Shown here one piece after another: positions 52,113 to 60,455 of a DNA stretch of 64,000 nt. The stretch is from Flavivirga spongiicola (GTDB lineage Bacteria; Bacteroidota; Bacteroidia; Flavobacteriales; Flavobacteriaceae): the NCBI RefSeq assembly GCF_030540825.1, contig NZ_JAUOEO010000001.1:4415001-4479000 (forward strand), written 5' to 3'. The notes under the pieces were generated by a model. That model ran no database searches. It was not told the origin of the DNA and saw only the letters and a program-made list of their open reading frames with translations. Position numbers and translations under genes: made by a program. Numbering within the stretch: the first letter of the stretch is position 1; the number at the start of each line of letters is the position of its first letter.

Positions 52113-54551
52113 TTATTCGGTTCTTAAACTTTTTATGGGGTTTACTATAGCAGCCTTAATACCTTGAAAACTTACTGTTAAAATAGATACAGTAACAGCC
52201 AAAAAGGTTGCTAATGCAAAAACGCCCCATTCCATTTCTATACGGTACTCAAAATCTTCTAGCCATTTGCTCATGGCATACCAAGCTAAGGGTAACGACA
52301 CTAAAATGGCAATACCTACTAACTTTAAAAAGTCAATAGATAGTTTATAAGTTATCTGACTAACGTTTGCTCCCAGCACTTTTCTAATACCAATTTCTTT
52401 AGTTCGTTTTTCGGCATTAAAAGCAGCGAGTCCAAATAAACCCAAACAAGCAATTAAAATTGACAACAAAGTGAAAGTGATAAAAATTTTACCTAGGCGT
52501 TGTTCAGCTTTGTAAGTAGCATTAAACTGTTCTTCAATAAAATAGTAATCAAAAATTTGTCCCGGAACTATTGTTTTCCATATGCTTTCAATACTTGAAA
52601 TAGTACTCGCATAATTTCCGGCATTAATTTTTACAGCTAGTGCATTAGAATAGTCTCCTATCATCATTCCTAAAGCTCCAATATTTTCTCGTAACGATTC
52701 ATAATGAAAATTCTTAACCACACCTATAACAGTATAAAATGTAGGGTTTTCTTCACCCAAATCATTTGTTACTCGCTTCCCAAGAGCTTCTTCAGGTGTC
52801 ACCCCTAAAACACGAACTGCAGATTCATTTATAATGGTGCTTAGAGAGTCTGTTCTAAATTGTCTATCAAAATCTCGTCCTGCAATAATTTCTAAATCTA
52901 TTGTGGGCACATAATCATAATCTACTCTCCAATTTTGCATTTGTATAGCCTTATCCTGTTCCATGGCTCCTTCTGCGAAAAATGAACTTCCATTTCTATT
53001 AGAAGGTGTTGGAAAAAAACTACTTAAAGAAGTACTTTTTACAGATGCCAATTGTTGTACCTGCTCTTTAAACGATTCTCTTTGACTTTGGTTTTCTAGT
53101 ACACTAACATCATTAATAACTAAGACTCTATCTTTTGTATACCCTAAATCTTTACTTTGTATATAATCCAATTGCTGAAAAACAACCAAAGTCCCTACAA
53201 TTAAAAACACGGAGATAGCAAACTGAAAAACCACTAATAAGCTTCTAATATTTCGCCCTCCAGCACTTCGTTCTCCGCCACCTTTAAGTACCTCAACAGG
53301 AATAAACCTGGACATAAAAAATGCAGGATACATGCCCGAAAAAAGCCCCAACACTATAGTACATAACAATAATACTGACCAAAATATAGGATTAGTATAA
53401 GGAATAATAATTGCCTTACCAGAAAGGTCATTAAAAAGTGGCATCATTGCAGCAGCAATAATTATTGCAATTATTAAGGAAACAAATGTTATTAAACCAG
53501 ATTCTGCCAAAAACTGACTTATCAGCTCTATTTTACTTGAACCAAGTGTTTTACGAATACCTACTTCTTTAGCGCGTTTTAATGATTGCGCTGTAGACAG
53601 ATTCATAAAATTAACACTTGCCAAAATAATAAGAAACAAAGCTATAAAAGATAGTATATATACATTTTGAATACTTCCGTTAGGACTAAGTTCTGGAAAC
53701 CTATTAGAATGCAGATGAATATCTTTTATATTTATTATACTAAAATTGTAATAATTGCCAGAAGCTAAAAAGTTTTCTTCAGTAATCCCGGGGATTAATG
53801 CTTGAACAAACGGTAATATATAATTCTTTAAAATAGCTTGTAATGGTTCTTGGATATCTTCAGCTTTAGCAGAAGGAAGTATCTTAATAAAAGTATGATA
53901 ATTATTATTTCCCCAATTGTTTACAAAAGAATCTGCATAACTAGCCATAGACATAAACACACTATGATTTCGTAACAGTGAATTTTTTGGTAAATCGTTA
54001 ATAACACCAGTAACTACATACGTAACGTCATTATCTAATAACAACGTTTGCCCTAAAGCATTGTTAACACTAAAATGCTTTTCAGCTGCCGTTTTTGTTA
54101 AAATTAAAGTGTTAGGTTCTTTTAATGCCGTTTTAGGGTCCCCAACTATTAAATCGAGACCAAACATGTCTAAAAATGATTCATCTACAAAAGTGCTTTC
54201 TTCTTCTTTTATATTGGTATCAGTACCAGTTTTCCTTATAAGTAAGCTATAATTGTTTCTAAACCGTGTTGCCATTTCTATTTGAGGAATATCTTTAACT
54301 ACAGTTTTTGCTAGAGGTGCCGATACTTCAGAATTTTCACTAACCTCTCCCCCAAACTTTATATCTGTGTTTATTCGATAGATTCTATCGGCATCCACAA
54401 ACATATTATCGTGGTTCAGCTCATCATAAATATATAAACATATAAGTAAGCTTCCCGCCATTCCTATGGCAAGGCCAAATATGTTTAAAAATGTGAAGAA
54501 GGGTTGCTTTTTAAGGCTTCTCCAAGCTATTTTAAAATAATTCCGTATCAT
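52113..54551 (-). CDS. MacB/FtsX-type ABC transporter permease
   Basis: 812 residues, the double-length FtsX form usual in Bacteroidota. N-terminal membrane helix after MIRNYFKIAWRSLKKQP, periplasmic MacB-type domain (~50-285), three helices and an FtsX core (~290-420, ILASVNFMNLSTAQSLKRAK, EVGIRKTLGSSKIELISQFL). A second membrane anchor near 430-455, a second periplasmic domain (~465-680), and a second FtsX core (~685-812, AAFNAEKRTKEIGIRKVLGA) follow. It ends in NPIKSLRTE. It lies 38 bp downstream of the ATPase gene and is its nearest partner. Such proteins act as mechanotransmitters driving TolC channels, and the substrate is unknown. Confidence 0.93.
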   Translation of the reverse strand: MIRNYFKIAWRSLKKQPFFTFLNIFGLAIGMAGSLLICLYIYDELNHDNMFVDADRIYRINTDIKFGGEVSENSEVSAPLAKTVVKDIPQIEMATRFRNNYSLLIRKTGTDTNIKEEESTFVDESFLDMFGLDLIVGDPKTALKEPNTLILTKTAAEKHFSVNNALGQTLLLDNDVTYVVTGVINDLPKNSLLRNHSVFMSMASYADSFVNNWGNNNYHTFIKILPSAKAEDIQEPLQAILKNYILPFVQALIPGITEENFLASGNYYNFSIINIKDIHLHSNRFPELSPNGSIQNVYILSFIALFLIILASVNFMNLSTAQSLKRAKEVGIRKTLGSSKIELISQFLAESGLITFVSLIIAIIIAAAMMPLFNDLSGKAIIIPYTNPIFWSVLLLCTIVLGLFSGMYPAFFMSRFIPVEVLKGGGERSAGGRNIRSLLVVFQFAISVFLIVGTLVVFQQLDYIQSKDLGYTKDRVLVINDVSVLENQSQRESFKEQVQQLASVKSTSLSSFFPTPSNRNGSSFFAEGAMEQDKAIQMQNWRVDYDYVPTIDLEIIAGRDFDRQFRTDSLSTIINESAVRVLGVTPEEALGKRVTNDLGEENPTFYTVIGVVKNFHYESLRENIGALGMMIGDYSNALAVKINAGNYASTISSIESIWKTIVPGQIFDYYFIEEQFNATYKAEQRLGKIFITFTLLSILIACLGLFGLAAFNAEKRTKEIGIRKVLGANVSQITYKLSIDFLKLVGIAILVSLPLAWYAMSKWLEDFEYRIEMEWGVFALATFLAVTVSILTVSFQGIKAAIVNPIKSLRTE

Positions 54552-54589
54552 ATTGGTTTGTCGTTTTTTGATTATTGATTGAATTTTTT

Positions 54590-55252
54590 TTATACTATTC
54601 TTCCATCTAATAAATTGATTATTCGTGAGCCATATGCTGCATTCTTTTCAGAGTGTGTCACCTGAATTATAGTAACACCTTCATCATTTAATTGTTTAAA
54701 TAACCTCATGATTTCTTCGCCTTGTTTTGAGTTAAGGTTTCCAGTTGGCTCATCGGCAAGAATAAGTTTAGGGTTAGAAATTAGTGCTCTTGCAATACCA
54801 ACAATCTGTTGTTGTCCGCCACTTAACTGTGATGGAAATAAATCTTTCTTTCCAACTATATTAAATCGATCTAACATATCTGCCACCAAAGATTTTCGTT
54901 CTGATGATTTATAGTTTTTATAAAGTAAGGGCGTTTCTATATTTTCATAAACTGTCAATTCATCAATTAAATGATACAATTGGAAAACAAAACCAATATA
55001 TTCCTTGTACAAATTGGCTCTATGTTTTTCTTTTAATTTATGTACAGATTCATGAAGGAAATTGTATTCACCTTCATTAAAATCATCCAACATACCTATA
55101 ACATTTAACAAGGTTGTTTTTCCAGATCCTGATGGTCCCATTATTGAAATAAAATCTCCTTTATTAACAGTTAACTCTATATCATTTAATAAGAAAATTC
55201 TATTTCCTCCGGAATTCACCCATTTAAATAAATCTTTTATTTGTAGTAGCAT
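54590..55252 (-). CDS. MacB/LolD-type ABC transporter ATP-binding protein
   Basis: 220 residues, the only ATPase visible in the permease array. All motifs are intact: Walker A GPSGSGKT (39-46), Q-loop Gln91 (FVFQLYHL), signature LSGGQQQ (143-149), Walker B LILADEPTGNL (163-173), and the H-loop VTHSEKNA. The N-terminal part has the LolD/MacB hallmark of an aromatic at residue ~11 and a short insert GGNRIFLLND. It powers one or more of the five permeases around it. It is preceded by a short double-hairpin repeat (55311-55345) in the 99-bp gap after the neighbouring permease gene. Confidence 0.96.
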   Translation of the reverse strand: MLLQIKDLFKWVNSGGNRIFLLNDIELTVNKGDFISIMGPSGSGKTTLLNVIGMLDDFNEGEYNFLHESVHKLKEKHRANLYKEYIGFVFQLYHLIDELTVYENIETPLLYKNYKSSERKSLVADMLDRFNIVGKKDLFPSQLSGGQQQIVGIARALISNPKLILADEPTGNLNSKQGEEIMRLFKQLNDEGVTIIQVTHSEKNAAYGSRIINLLDGRIV

Positions 55253-55310
55253 ATTTTATGATTTAAAATAATTCTTAATCCTTTTTTTCTTTTACTATCC
55301 CTATTTCATT

Positions 55311-55345
55311 CTCCCTTTTGGGGAGATGTCCAGCAAAACTGGACA
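55311..55345. repeat. REP-like double hairpin
   Basis: Two adjacent stem-loops, CTCCC-TTTTG-GGGAG (55311-55325) and TGTCCAG-CAAAA-CTGGACA (55327-55345), in the gap between a permease gene and the ATPase gene, ending 6 bp before the permease stop. The 'CTCCC..GGGGAGATGTC..GACAGAGGGG' layout is like a dispersed flavobacterial intergenic repeat (recollection, not searched). Confidence 0.6.
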
Positions 55346-55351
55346 GAGGGG

Positions 55352-57742
55352 CTATTCTGTTTTTAAACTTTTTATGGGATTTGTATTTGCTGCTTTAATA
55401 GCCTGCAAGCTTACAGTTAATATTGTAATGGTCAGTGCTCCAATTCCAGTTATAGCAAAAACCCACCATGAAACTTCTGTTCGATACTCATAATTATTTA
55501 ACCAATTAACGACTCCATAATAAGCTATAGGAATGGCGATAATGATAGCAAGTATCACAAGTTTTAAAAAATCTTTAGACAATAACTGCCATAGATTAAA
55601 CACAGAAGCGCCAACCACTTTACGAATACCAATCTCTTTAGTACGCTGTTCTATAAGAAAGGATGCTAGCCCAAAAAGTCCCAAGCAACTAATAAAAATA
55701 GCAAAGAATGTAAATATGGTTGATAGTTTCCTAATGCGCTCTTCCGCAACAAATTTTTTAGAGAAGGCATCATCTACAAATTGATATTCAAATGGAACAT
55801 TAGGTATATGTTTCCTAAAAATGGTTTTTATAGCTACTAATGATTCGTTTGCACTTTTATTTGGGTTGAGTTTTAATTCTATCCAATTCGTGTTATCATA
55901 CTTTATCATGTAAACGGCTTGTTTCACAGATTCAAAAGGAGATTCGACCAATATATCTTTTACTACGCCTATAACCTGATGTTCTTGATTATTCCATCGT
56001 ATTGTTTTACCAATGGGGTCTTTTATCCCCATATATTTAACAGCTGCTTCATTAAGAACAAATGCTGTAGAGTCTGTTGAAAATGCTCTGGAGAAATCGC
56101 GTCCCTTTACAAGATTCCATCCTACTGTATTTCCATAATCATGAGACACACAAACGGTTACTATATTGGTTAAAAAATTAGGATCTTTTCCTTCCCATTC
56201 AAACCCACCACCACTAGACCATACGTCTGTTAATGGGCTTGAGGATTCAGACATCTCTATAATTGCTCTAGTATTTAAAAGTTCACTACGTAAGAAGTTA
56301 TATTTACCTTCATAATCCTCTGTAACCTTTTCAATCATTACCAGTCTATTCTTTTCATAACCTATAGGTCGATTTTTAGAATATTCAATCTGTTTTTTCA
56401 CCACAATGGTGCCTATAACAAGTATAACAGACACCGTGAATTGGATAACCACTAGTGTTTTACGAAATGACGTGGCCGTTTTACCTGCCTTAAAGGTTCC
56501 CTTTAATACCTTTACAGGACGAAAAGAGGATAAATAAAATGCAGGATAACTTCCAGCAATAATACTAGTAACTAATATAAACCCCATATTCATTATCCAA
56601 AATGACATGTTTTTATATGGGAATATAATTTGTTTGTCTGCCAATTGATTAAATGCAGGTATTACTAAAAAAACAAGGCTAACTGCAAGCATAAATGCCA
56701 GTACAACAACTAAGAACGATTCGCTTAAAAACTGATTTATTAACTGACGTTTAGAAGAACCTATAGACTTAAGAACACCTACTTCTTTGGCGCGTTTTTC
56801 TGATTGTGCTGTACTTAAATTCATAAAATTAATACAGGCTAAAAGCAATACAAAAAGACCTACAATACCAAATAACCATACATATTGTATAAAACCACCG
56901 ATATTAGCTCCATTTTTCCAGTTGGATCGTAAATGCCAATCTTTCATAGGGTGCAATACTAATTCCGGATGGTTTCTTTTACTATAATCTGGCAAATTAT
57001 CATAAACAGCATCTTTAATTTTTGTATTTACTGATTTCATAGTTGTGTCATCAGCAATTTGTACAAACAATTGGTAAGAATTATTATCCCATAGGTTGTT
57101 GTCACGGGCATATCGTACCCAATCATAAGAAGTTACATATAATTCCCAAGGCGCAATAAACTCTAAGTCATTAAATCTTGCATTAAATGGGATATCTTGA
57201 TATACTCCTGTTACGAATACATTTAAAAGATTACTGATTTTTATAGACTTTCCAACAGGATTAACATCACCAAAAAATGCTTTTGCTGTGGACCGTGAAA
57301 TAACAACAGAATTAGGGGTCTTAAGTCCATCCCAATCTCCATACACCATTTTTAATGATAACATCCTAAGAGCATCAGGTTCCATAAAGCCTCCATACTT
57401 AGAAAGGCTTTTGTTATCTACAGAAAGAATATTATCTCCATGAAAAGAACTCATCACCACATAATCAAAACTATCTCCATATTTATCTCTCAATTCATTT
57501 CCTAATGGAAAAGGCATGGTCATTCTGGTTCTTTTGTTTCCATTAGCCGTTTTATGCATTAAAACATGAGCAATACGGTCATAGTTTTCATGATTTTGGT
57601 CAAAGGTTATTTCATCATATATCCACAACCCTATAAGGATAACCACTGCCATACCTAATGCAAGGCCACTTATATTTATAAAAGAAAGGCTTCTGTTTTT
57701 AATAAGGTTCCGCCATGCGATTTTGAAATAGTTTCGTACCAT
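55352..57742 (-). CDS. MacB/FtsX-type ABC transporter permease
   Basis: 796 residues, double FtsX architecture: MVRNYFKIAWRNLIKNRSLS leader and first membrane helix, periplasmic domain (~45-280), FtsX core with ACINFMNLSTAQSEKRAKEV and GVLKSIGSSKRQLINQFLSE (~290-415). The second periplasmic domain (~450-665) is followed by a second core with ASFLIEQRTKEIGIRKVVGA, ending TNPIKSLKTE. It lies in line with the other permeases, 6 bp after the small FecR-N-like gene, and is followed by the ATPase gene after 99 bp. The paralogues share the N- and C-terminal cores but differ in the periplasmic parts, so the array may handle different substrates or form mixed dimers. Confidence 0.93.
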   Translation of the reverse strand: MVRNYFKIAWRNLIKNRSLSFINISGLALGMAVVILIGLWIYDEITFDQNHENYDRIAHVLMHKTANGNKRTRMTMPFPLGNELRDKYGDSFDYVVMSSFHGDNILSVDNKSLSKYGGFMEPDALRMLSLKMVYGDWDGLKTPNSVVISRSTAKAFFGDVNPVGKSIKISNLLNVFVTGVYQDIPFNARFNDLEFIAPWELYVTSYDWVRYARDNNLWDNNSYQLFVQIADDTTMKSVNTKIKDAVYDNLPDYSKRNHPELVLHPMKDWHLRSNWKNGANIGGFIQYVWLFGIVGLFVLLLACINFMNLSTAQSEKRAKEVGVLKSIGSSKRQLINQFLSESFLVVVLAFMLAVSLVFLVIPAFNQLADKQIIFPYKNMSFWIMNMGFILVTSIIAGSYPAFYLSSFRPVKVLKGTFKAGKTATSFRKTLVVIQFTVSVILVIGTIVVKKQIEYSKNRPIGYEKNRLVMIEKVTEDYEGKYNFLRSELLNTRAIIEMSESSSPLTDVWSSGGGFEWEGKDPNFLTNIVTVCVSHDYGNTVGWNLVKGRDFSRAFSTDSTAFVLNEAAVKYMGIKDPIGKTIRWNNQEHQVIGVVKDILVESPFESVKQAVYMIKYDNTNWIELKLNPNKSANESLVAIKTIFRKHIPNVPFEYQFVDDAFSKKFVAEERIRKLSTIFTFFAIFISCLGLFGLASFLIEQRTKEIGIRKVVGASVFNLWQLLSKDFLKLVILAIIIAIPIAYYGVVNWLNNYEYRTEVSWWVFAITGIGALTITILTVSLQAIKAANTNPIKSLKTE

Positions 57743-57748
57743 GATTGT

Positions 57749-57940
57749 TCATTTTATTAAAAACATAGTATTTATATCTACATCATTAGGAATGTCCTTA
57801 AGTTTTGAAGCAACATATTTAGCCTTCATAATGTTAAATTTCTTATGGTTTTCTTTATTTGAGTTTATCCATTCTATCATTTTCATTTTTTCGGAATCAT
57901 CCATCTTTCCTTCTATATACTTTAAAATTTTTGCTTCCAT
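57749..57940 (-). CDS. Small protein resembling the FecR anti-sigma N-terminal domain
   Basis: 63 residues, all helical and charged: MEAKILKYIEGKMDDSEKMK then MIEWINSNKENHKKFNIMKA. The layout of a short helix, a Gly-x-(L/M)-(S/D)-x-x-E turn, and a helix with W-I-x-x-(N/S)-x-x-N-x-x-x-(F) is that of the cytoplasmic N-terminus of FecR-type anti-sigma regulators. There the domain binds an ECF sigma factor. Here there is no membrane helix and no FecR periplasmic domain, and the protein simply ends ...DVDINTMFLIK. It sits tightly between two permease genes (25 bp before, 6 bp after), so it is translated with them. A longer reading frame on the other strand (57741-57980) has no such features. It may be a free regulator or the remnant of a truncated fecR. 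Confidence 0.65.
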   Translation of the reverse strand: MEAKILKYIEGKMDDSEKMKMIEWINSNKENHKKFNIMKAKYVASKLKDIPNDVDINTMFLIK

Positions 57941-57965
57941 ATTTAATTATTTATGTAAAGCTCAA

Positions 57966-60443
57966 TTATTCATTTCTTAAATAATTTGCAGGCTTAACAA
58001 GAGCTACTTTAATAGATTCTGGCAATACAGATAAAGCCGCAACGATTATAACTACAATTAATGGCGCCATAAACATCCATAGGTTTATATCAACTCTAAA
58101 AGCATAATTAGAAAGCCATTCTGAAGCCATAAAATAGGTGATAGGAATCGCTATTACTCCAGAAATGAATACTAAAATCAATAAACTTTTAGGGATTAAG
58201 AGCAAAATACGCAAGGTATTCGCTCCTAAAACTTTACGAACACAGAGTTCTTTAGTTCTTCGCATTGCCATGTACGACCCCAAACCAAACAACCCTAAAG
58301 CAGCAATAAAAATGGCTAATCCTGCAAATAGGAAAAAGAGTTGTCCAAACTTACGATCTGCTTTATATTGTTTATTAAAATGCGCATCTAGAAAAAAGTA
58401 ATCATAAGGGTCCATAGGAAAAAACGTTTCGTACTTTTCGCCTATAGCTTTGATGGTGCTTTCAATATTCGATGCATTTATATTAACAGTTAAATATTCT
58501 GCATTATAATAACTCGGGTACAAGAAAACTGTAGGATCATAATCATTTTGTAACGATTGTTGATGGTAATTTTCCATAACCCCAATAATTTCCGCAGTAC
58601 GGTCTTCAGGTCCTAATTGAAAAATAATTTTTTTATTAACCGCAGCTTCTATAGATGAATAACCTAATAATTTTACAGCAGCTCGGTTAACCATAACTCG
58701 ATTATGTTTGCCTAAATCTTCTGGACCTCGAAAACCATAAAATGAATGATCTTCTAATCTAAAATTCCGTCCTGCCAGTAATTTTATTTGATACGTTTTC
58801 ATAAAATCATGATCAATACTAAATTGATTACAAATGACACTCGCTTCCCTTTCTTCATGCACTTGTCGGGTTGTATTATACCATGCATTTTTTTTACCAG
58901 GTATATCTGCTGTTGCTGTCACAACATTTATATTAGGATTTCGTAAAAGTTCGGCCTTAAAAACTTCCAGTTTTTTGTTTATCGTAGAGTCTACAACCAT
59001 AGGCGCATTTACGATAAGATTGTGTTTAGAATCAAAGCCTAAATCTTGGTTTTGCATATATGCAAACTGACTATACATGATAAAGGTGCCTGCTATTAAT
59101 GCAATGGATATTGTAAATTGAATAACAACTAAAGCTTTACGTATTAAAGTTCCTTTTTCAGATTGATGAAATTTACCTTTTAACACTTGTATAGGTTTAA
59201 AACCAGACAATACAAAGGCTGGGTATATTCCTGCCAAGAGTCCTCCTAAAAAGACAAGTCCAATGATGTGCCCCCATATTTGTGGTTGTAACCACATATC
59301 TAAAGCTAATATGTGTAAGCCCACAAATTCGTTAAAGGGGTTAATAAGTGTAGTTATTATAATAAGAGCTATAATAGCAGCTATTAGATTAATGATTACC
59401 GATTCAAACAAAAATTGCATTATTAAAGCACTTCTTCCAATTCCTACCACTTTTTTCAGCCCTACTTCCATAGCACGTTCTGTAGATTTTGCTGTAGAAA
59501 GGTTAATAAAATTCATCAGGGCAATTAGAATTACAAATACAGCAATAAGCCAAAGAAAATTTAATGTTTTCTCATTACTATTTACACTAATCTCATTACT
59601 TAAATGAGATTTTAGATGAATATCTTTTACTGGTTGCAACCCCATTCTTGCTTCAAAACTATGCTCTTGCATAATTTCACTTAAATATTTTTTAACAAAA
59701 TCAGGAAATTTTGCTTCGACAGTAGCGGGGTCTGTCCCAGGTCTTAATCTTATATAATTATAAAATTCCGGCCAATTCCACACAGTATCCATATTTTGTC
59801 CTATAGAAGAAAAGGAAATTAGCATATCAAATTTTAAGTGCGTATTTTCTGGAAGTTCTTCAAAAACACCAGTAATCTTTACAGGTACACTTCCATTTGC
59901 AGTTAAGGTCTTATTAATGGGGTCTTCTTTTCCAAAAAAGCGTTGAGCAACTTTAGTTGATATAATAATAGAAAACTGCTCCTTAAGTGCTGTTTTAGGG
60001 TTTCCTTTTATGAGATTAATTTTAAAAAGGTCTAAAGCTGTACTATCTGCAAGATATATCTTGTCGTTACTCACATTAGACTTTACCAAATCACCTTGTT
60101 CGTTAGTATAGGAAAGCACAAATGATCCCAACATAATCTCTTTATCTACGACTCTTACAAAATTTTCTACCTCTGGAAAATCTTGTTTCATAGCAGAGCC
60201 AACTGCTGGATGCGTGGCAGCAGCATGTACAAAACCTTTTGAACCTAAATTGGTAGAGAGTGTCACCCTATATAAATCATCTATACGAGGTTGATGCTGA
60301 TCGTATCTGGATTCAAAATTCACATATTGAATAATTAGAAGGTACGCCGTTATACCAATAGCTAGTCCACCTATATTAATTAAAGAATAACCCTTATTTT
60401 TTATTAGGTTTCTCCATGCTAATTTGAAATAGTTTCTGATCAT
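57966..60443 (-). CDS. MacB/FtsX-type ABC transporter permease
   Basis: 825 residues, the longest of the array. MIRNYFKLAWRNLIKNKGYS leader, first periplasmic domain (~45-290) with FVHAAATHPAVGSAMKQDFP, FtsX core (~300-430, NFINLSTAKSTERAMEVGLK, KVVGIGRSALIMQFLFESVI), second periplasmic domain (~470-700). The second core (GLGSYMAMRRTKELCVRKVL) carries a Cys where the paralogues have Gly-Ile. It ends KPANYLRNE, divergent from the SLRTE ending of the others. Gaps are 12 bp to the previous permease and 25 bp to the small FecR-N-like gene. Confidence 0.92.
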   Translation of the reverse strand: MIRNYFKLAWRNLIKNKGYSLINIGGLAIGITAYLLIIQYVNFESRYDQHQPRIDDLYRVTLSTNLGSKGFVHAAATHPAVGSAMKQDFPEVENFVRVVDKEIMLGSFVLSYTNEQGDLVKSNVSNDKIYLADSTALDLFKINLIKGNPKTALKEQFSIIISTKVAQRFFGKEDPINKTLTANGSVPVKITGVFEELPENTHLKFDMLISFSSIGQNMDTVWNWPEFYNYIRLRPGTDPATVEAKFPDFVKKYLSEIMQEHSFEARMGLQPVKDIHLKSHLSNEISVNSNEKTLNFLWLIAVFVILIALMNFINLSTAKSTERAMEVGLKKVVGIGRSALIMQFLFESVIINLIAAIIALIIITTLINPFNEFVGLHILALDMWLQPQIWGHIIGLVFLGGLLAGIYPAFVLSGFKPIQVLKGKFHQSEKGTLIRKALVVIQFTISIALIAGTFIMYSQFAYMQNQDLGFDSKHNLIVNAPMVVDSTINKKLEVFKAELLRNPNINVVTATADIPGKKNAWYNTTRQVHEEREASVICNQFSIDHDFMKTYQIKLLAGRNFRLEDHSFYGFRGPEDLGKHNRVMVNRAAVKLLGYSSIEAAVNKKIIFQLGPEDRTAEIIGVMENYHQQSLQNDYDPTVFLYPSYYNAEYLTVNINASNIESTIKAIGEKYETFFPMDPYDYFFLDAHFNKQYKADRKFGQLFFLFAGLAIFIAALGLFGLGSYMAMRRTKELCVRKVLGANTLRILLLIPKSLLILVFISGVIAIPITYFMASEWLSNYAFRVDINLWMFMAPLIVVIIVAALSVLPESIKVALVKPANYLRNE

Positions 60444-60455
60444 AATTGTTCAACT

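Noticed and set aside
57741-57980. A 79-codon plus-strand frame opposite the FecR-N-like gene
   Set aside because: The minus-strand frame has tight operon spacing and a charged helical pattern. The plus frame is hydrophobic and isolated against the direction of the operon.
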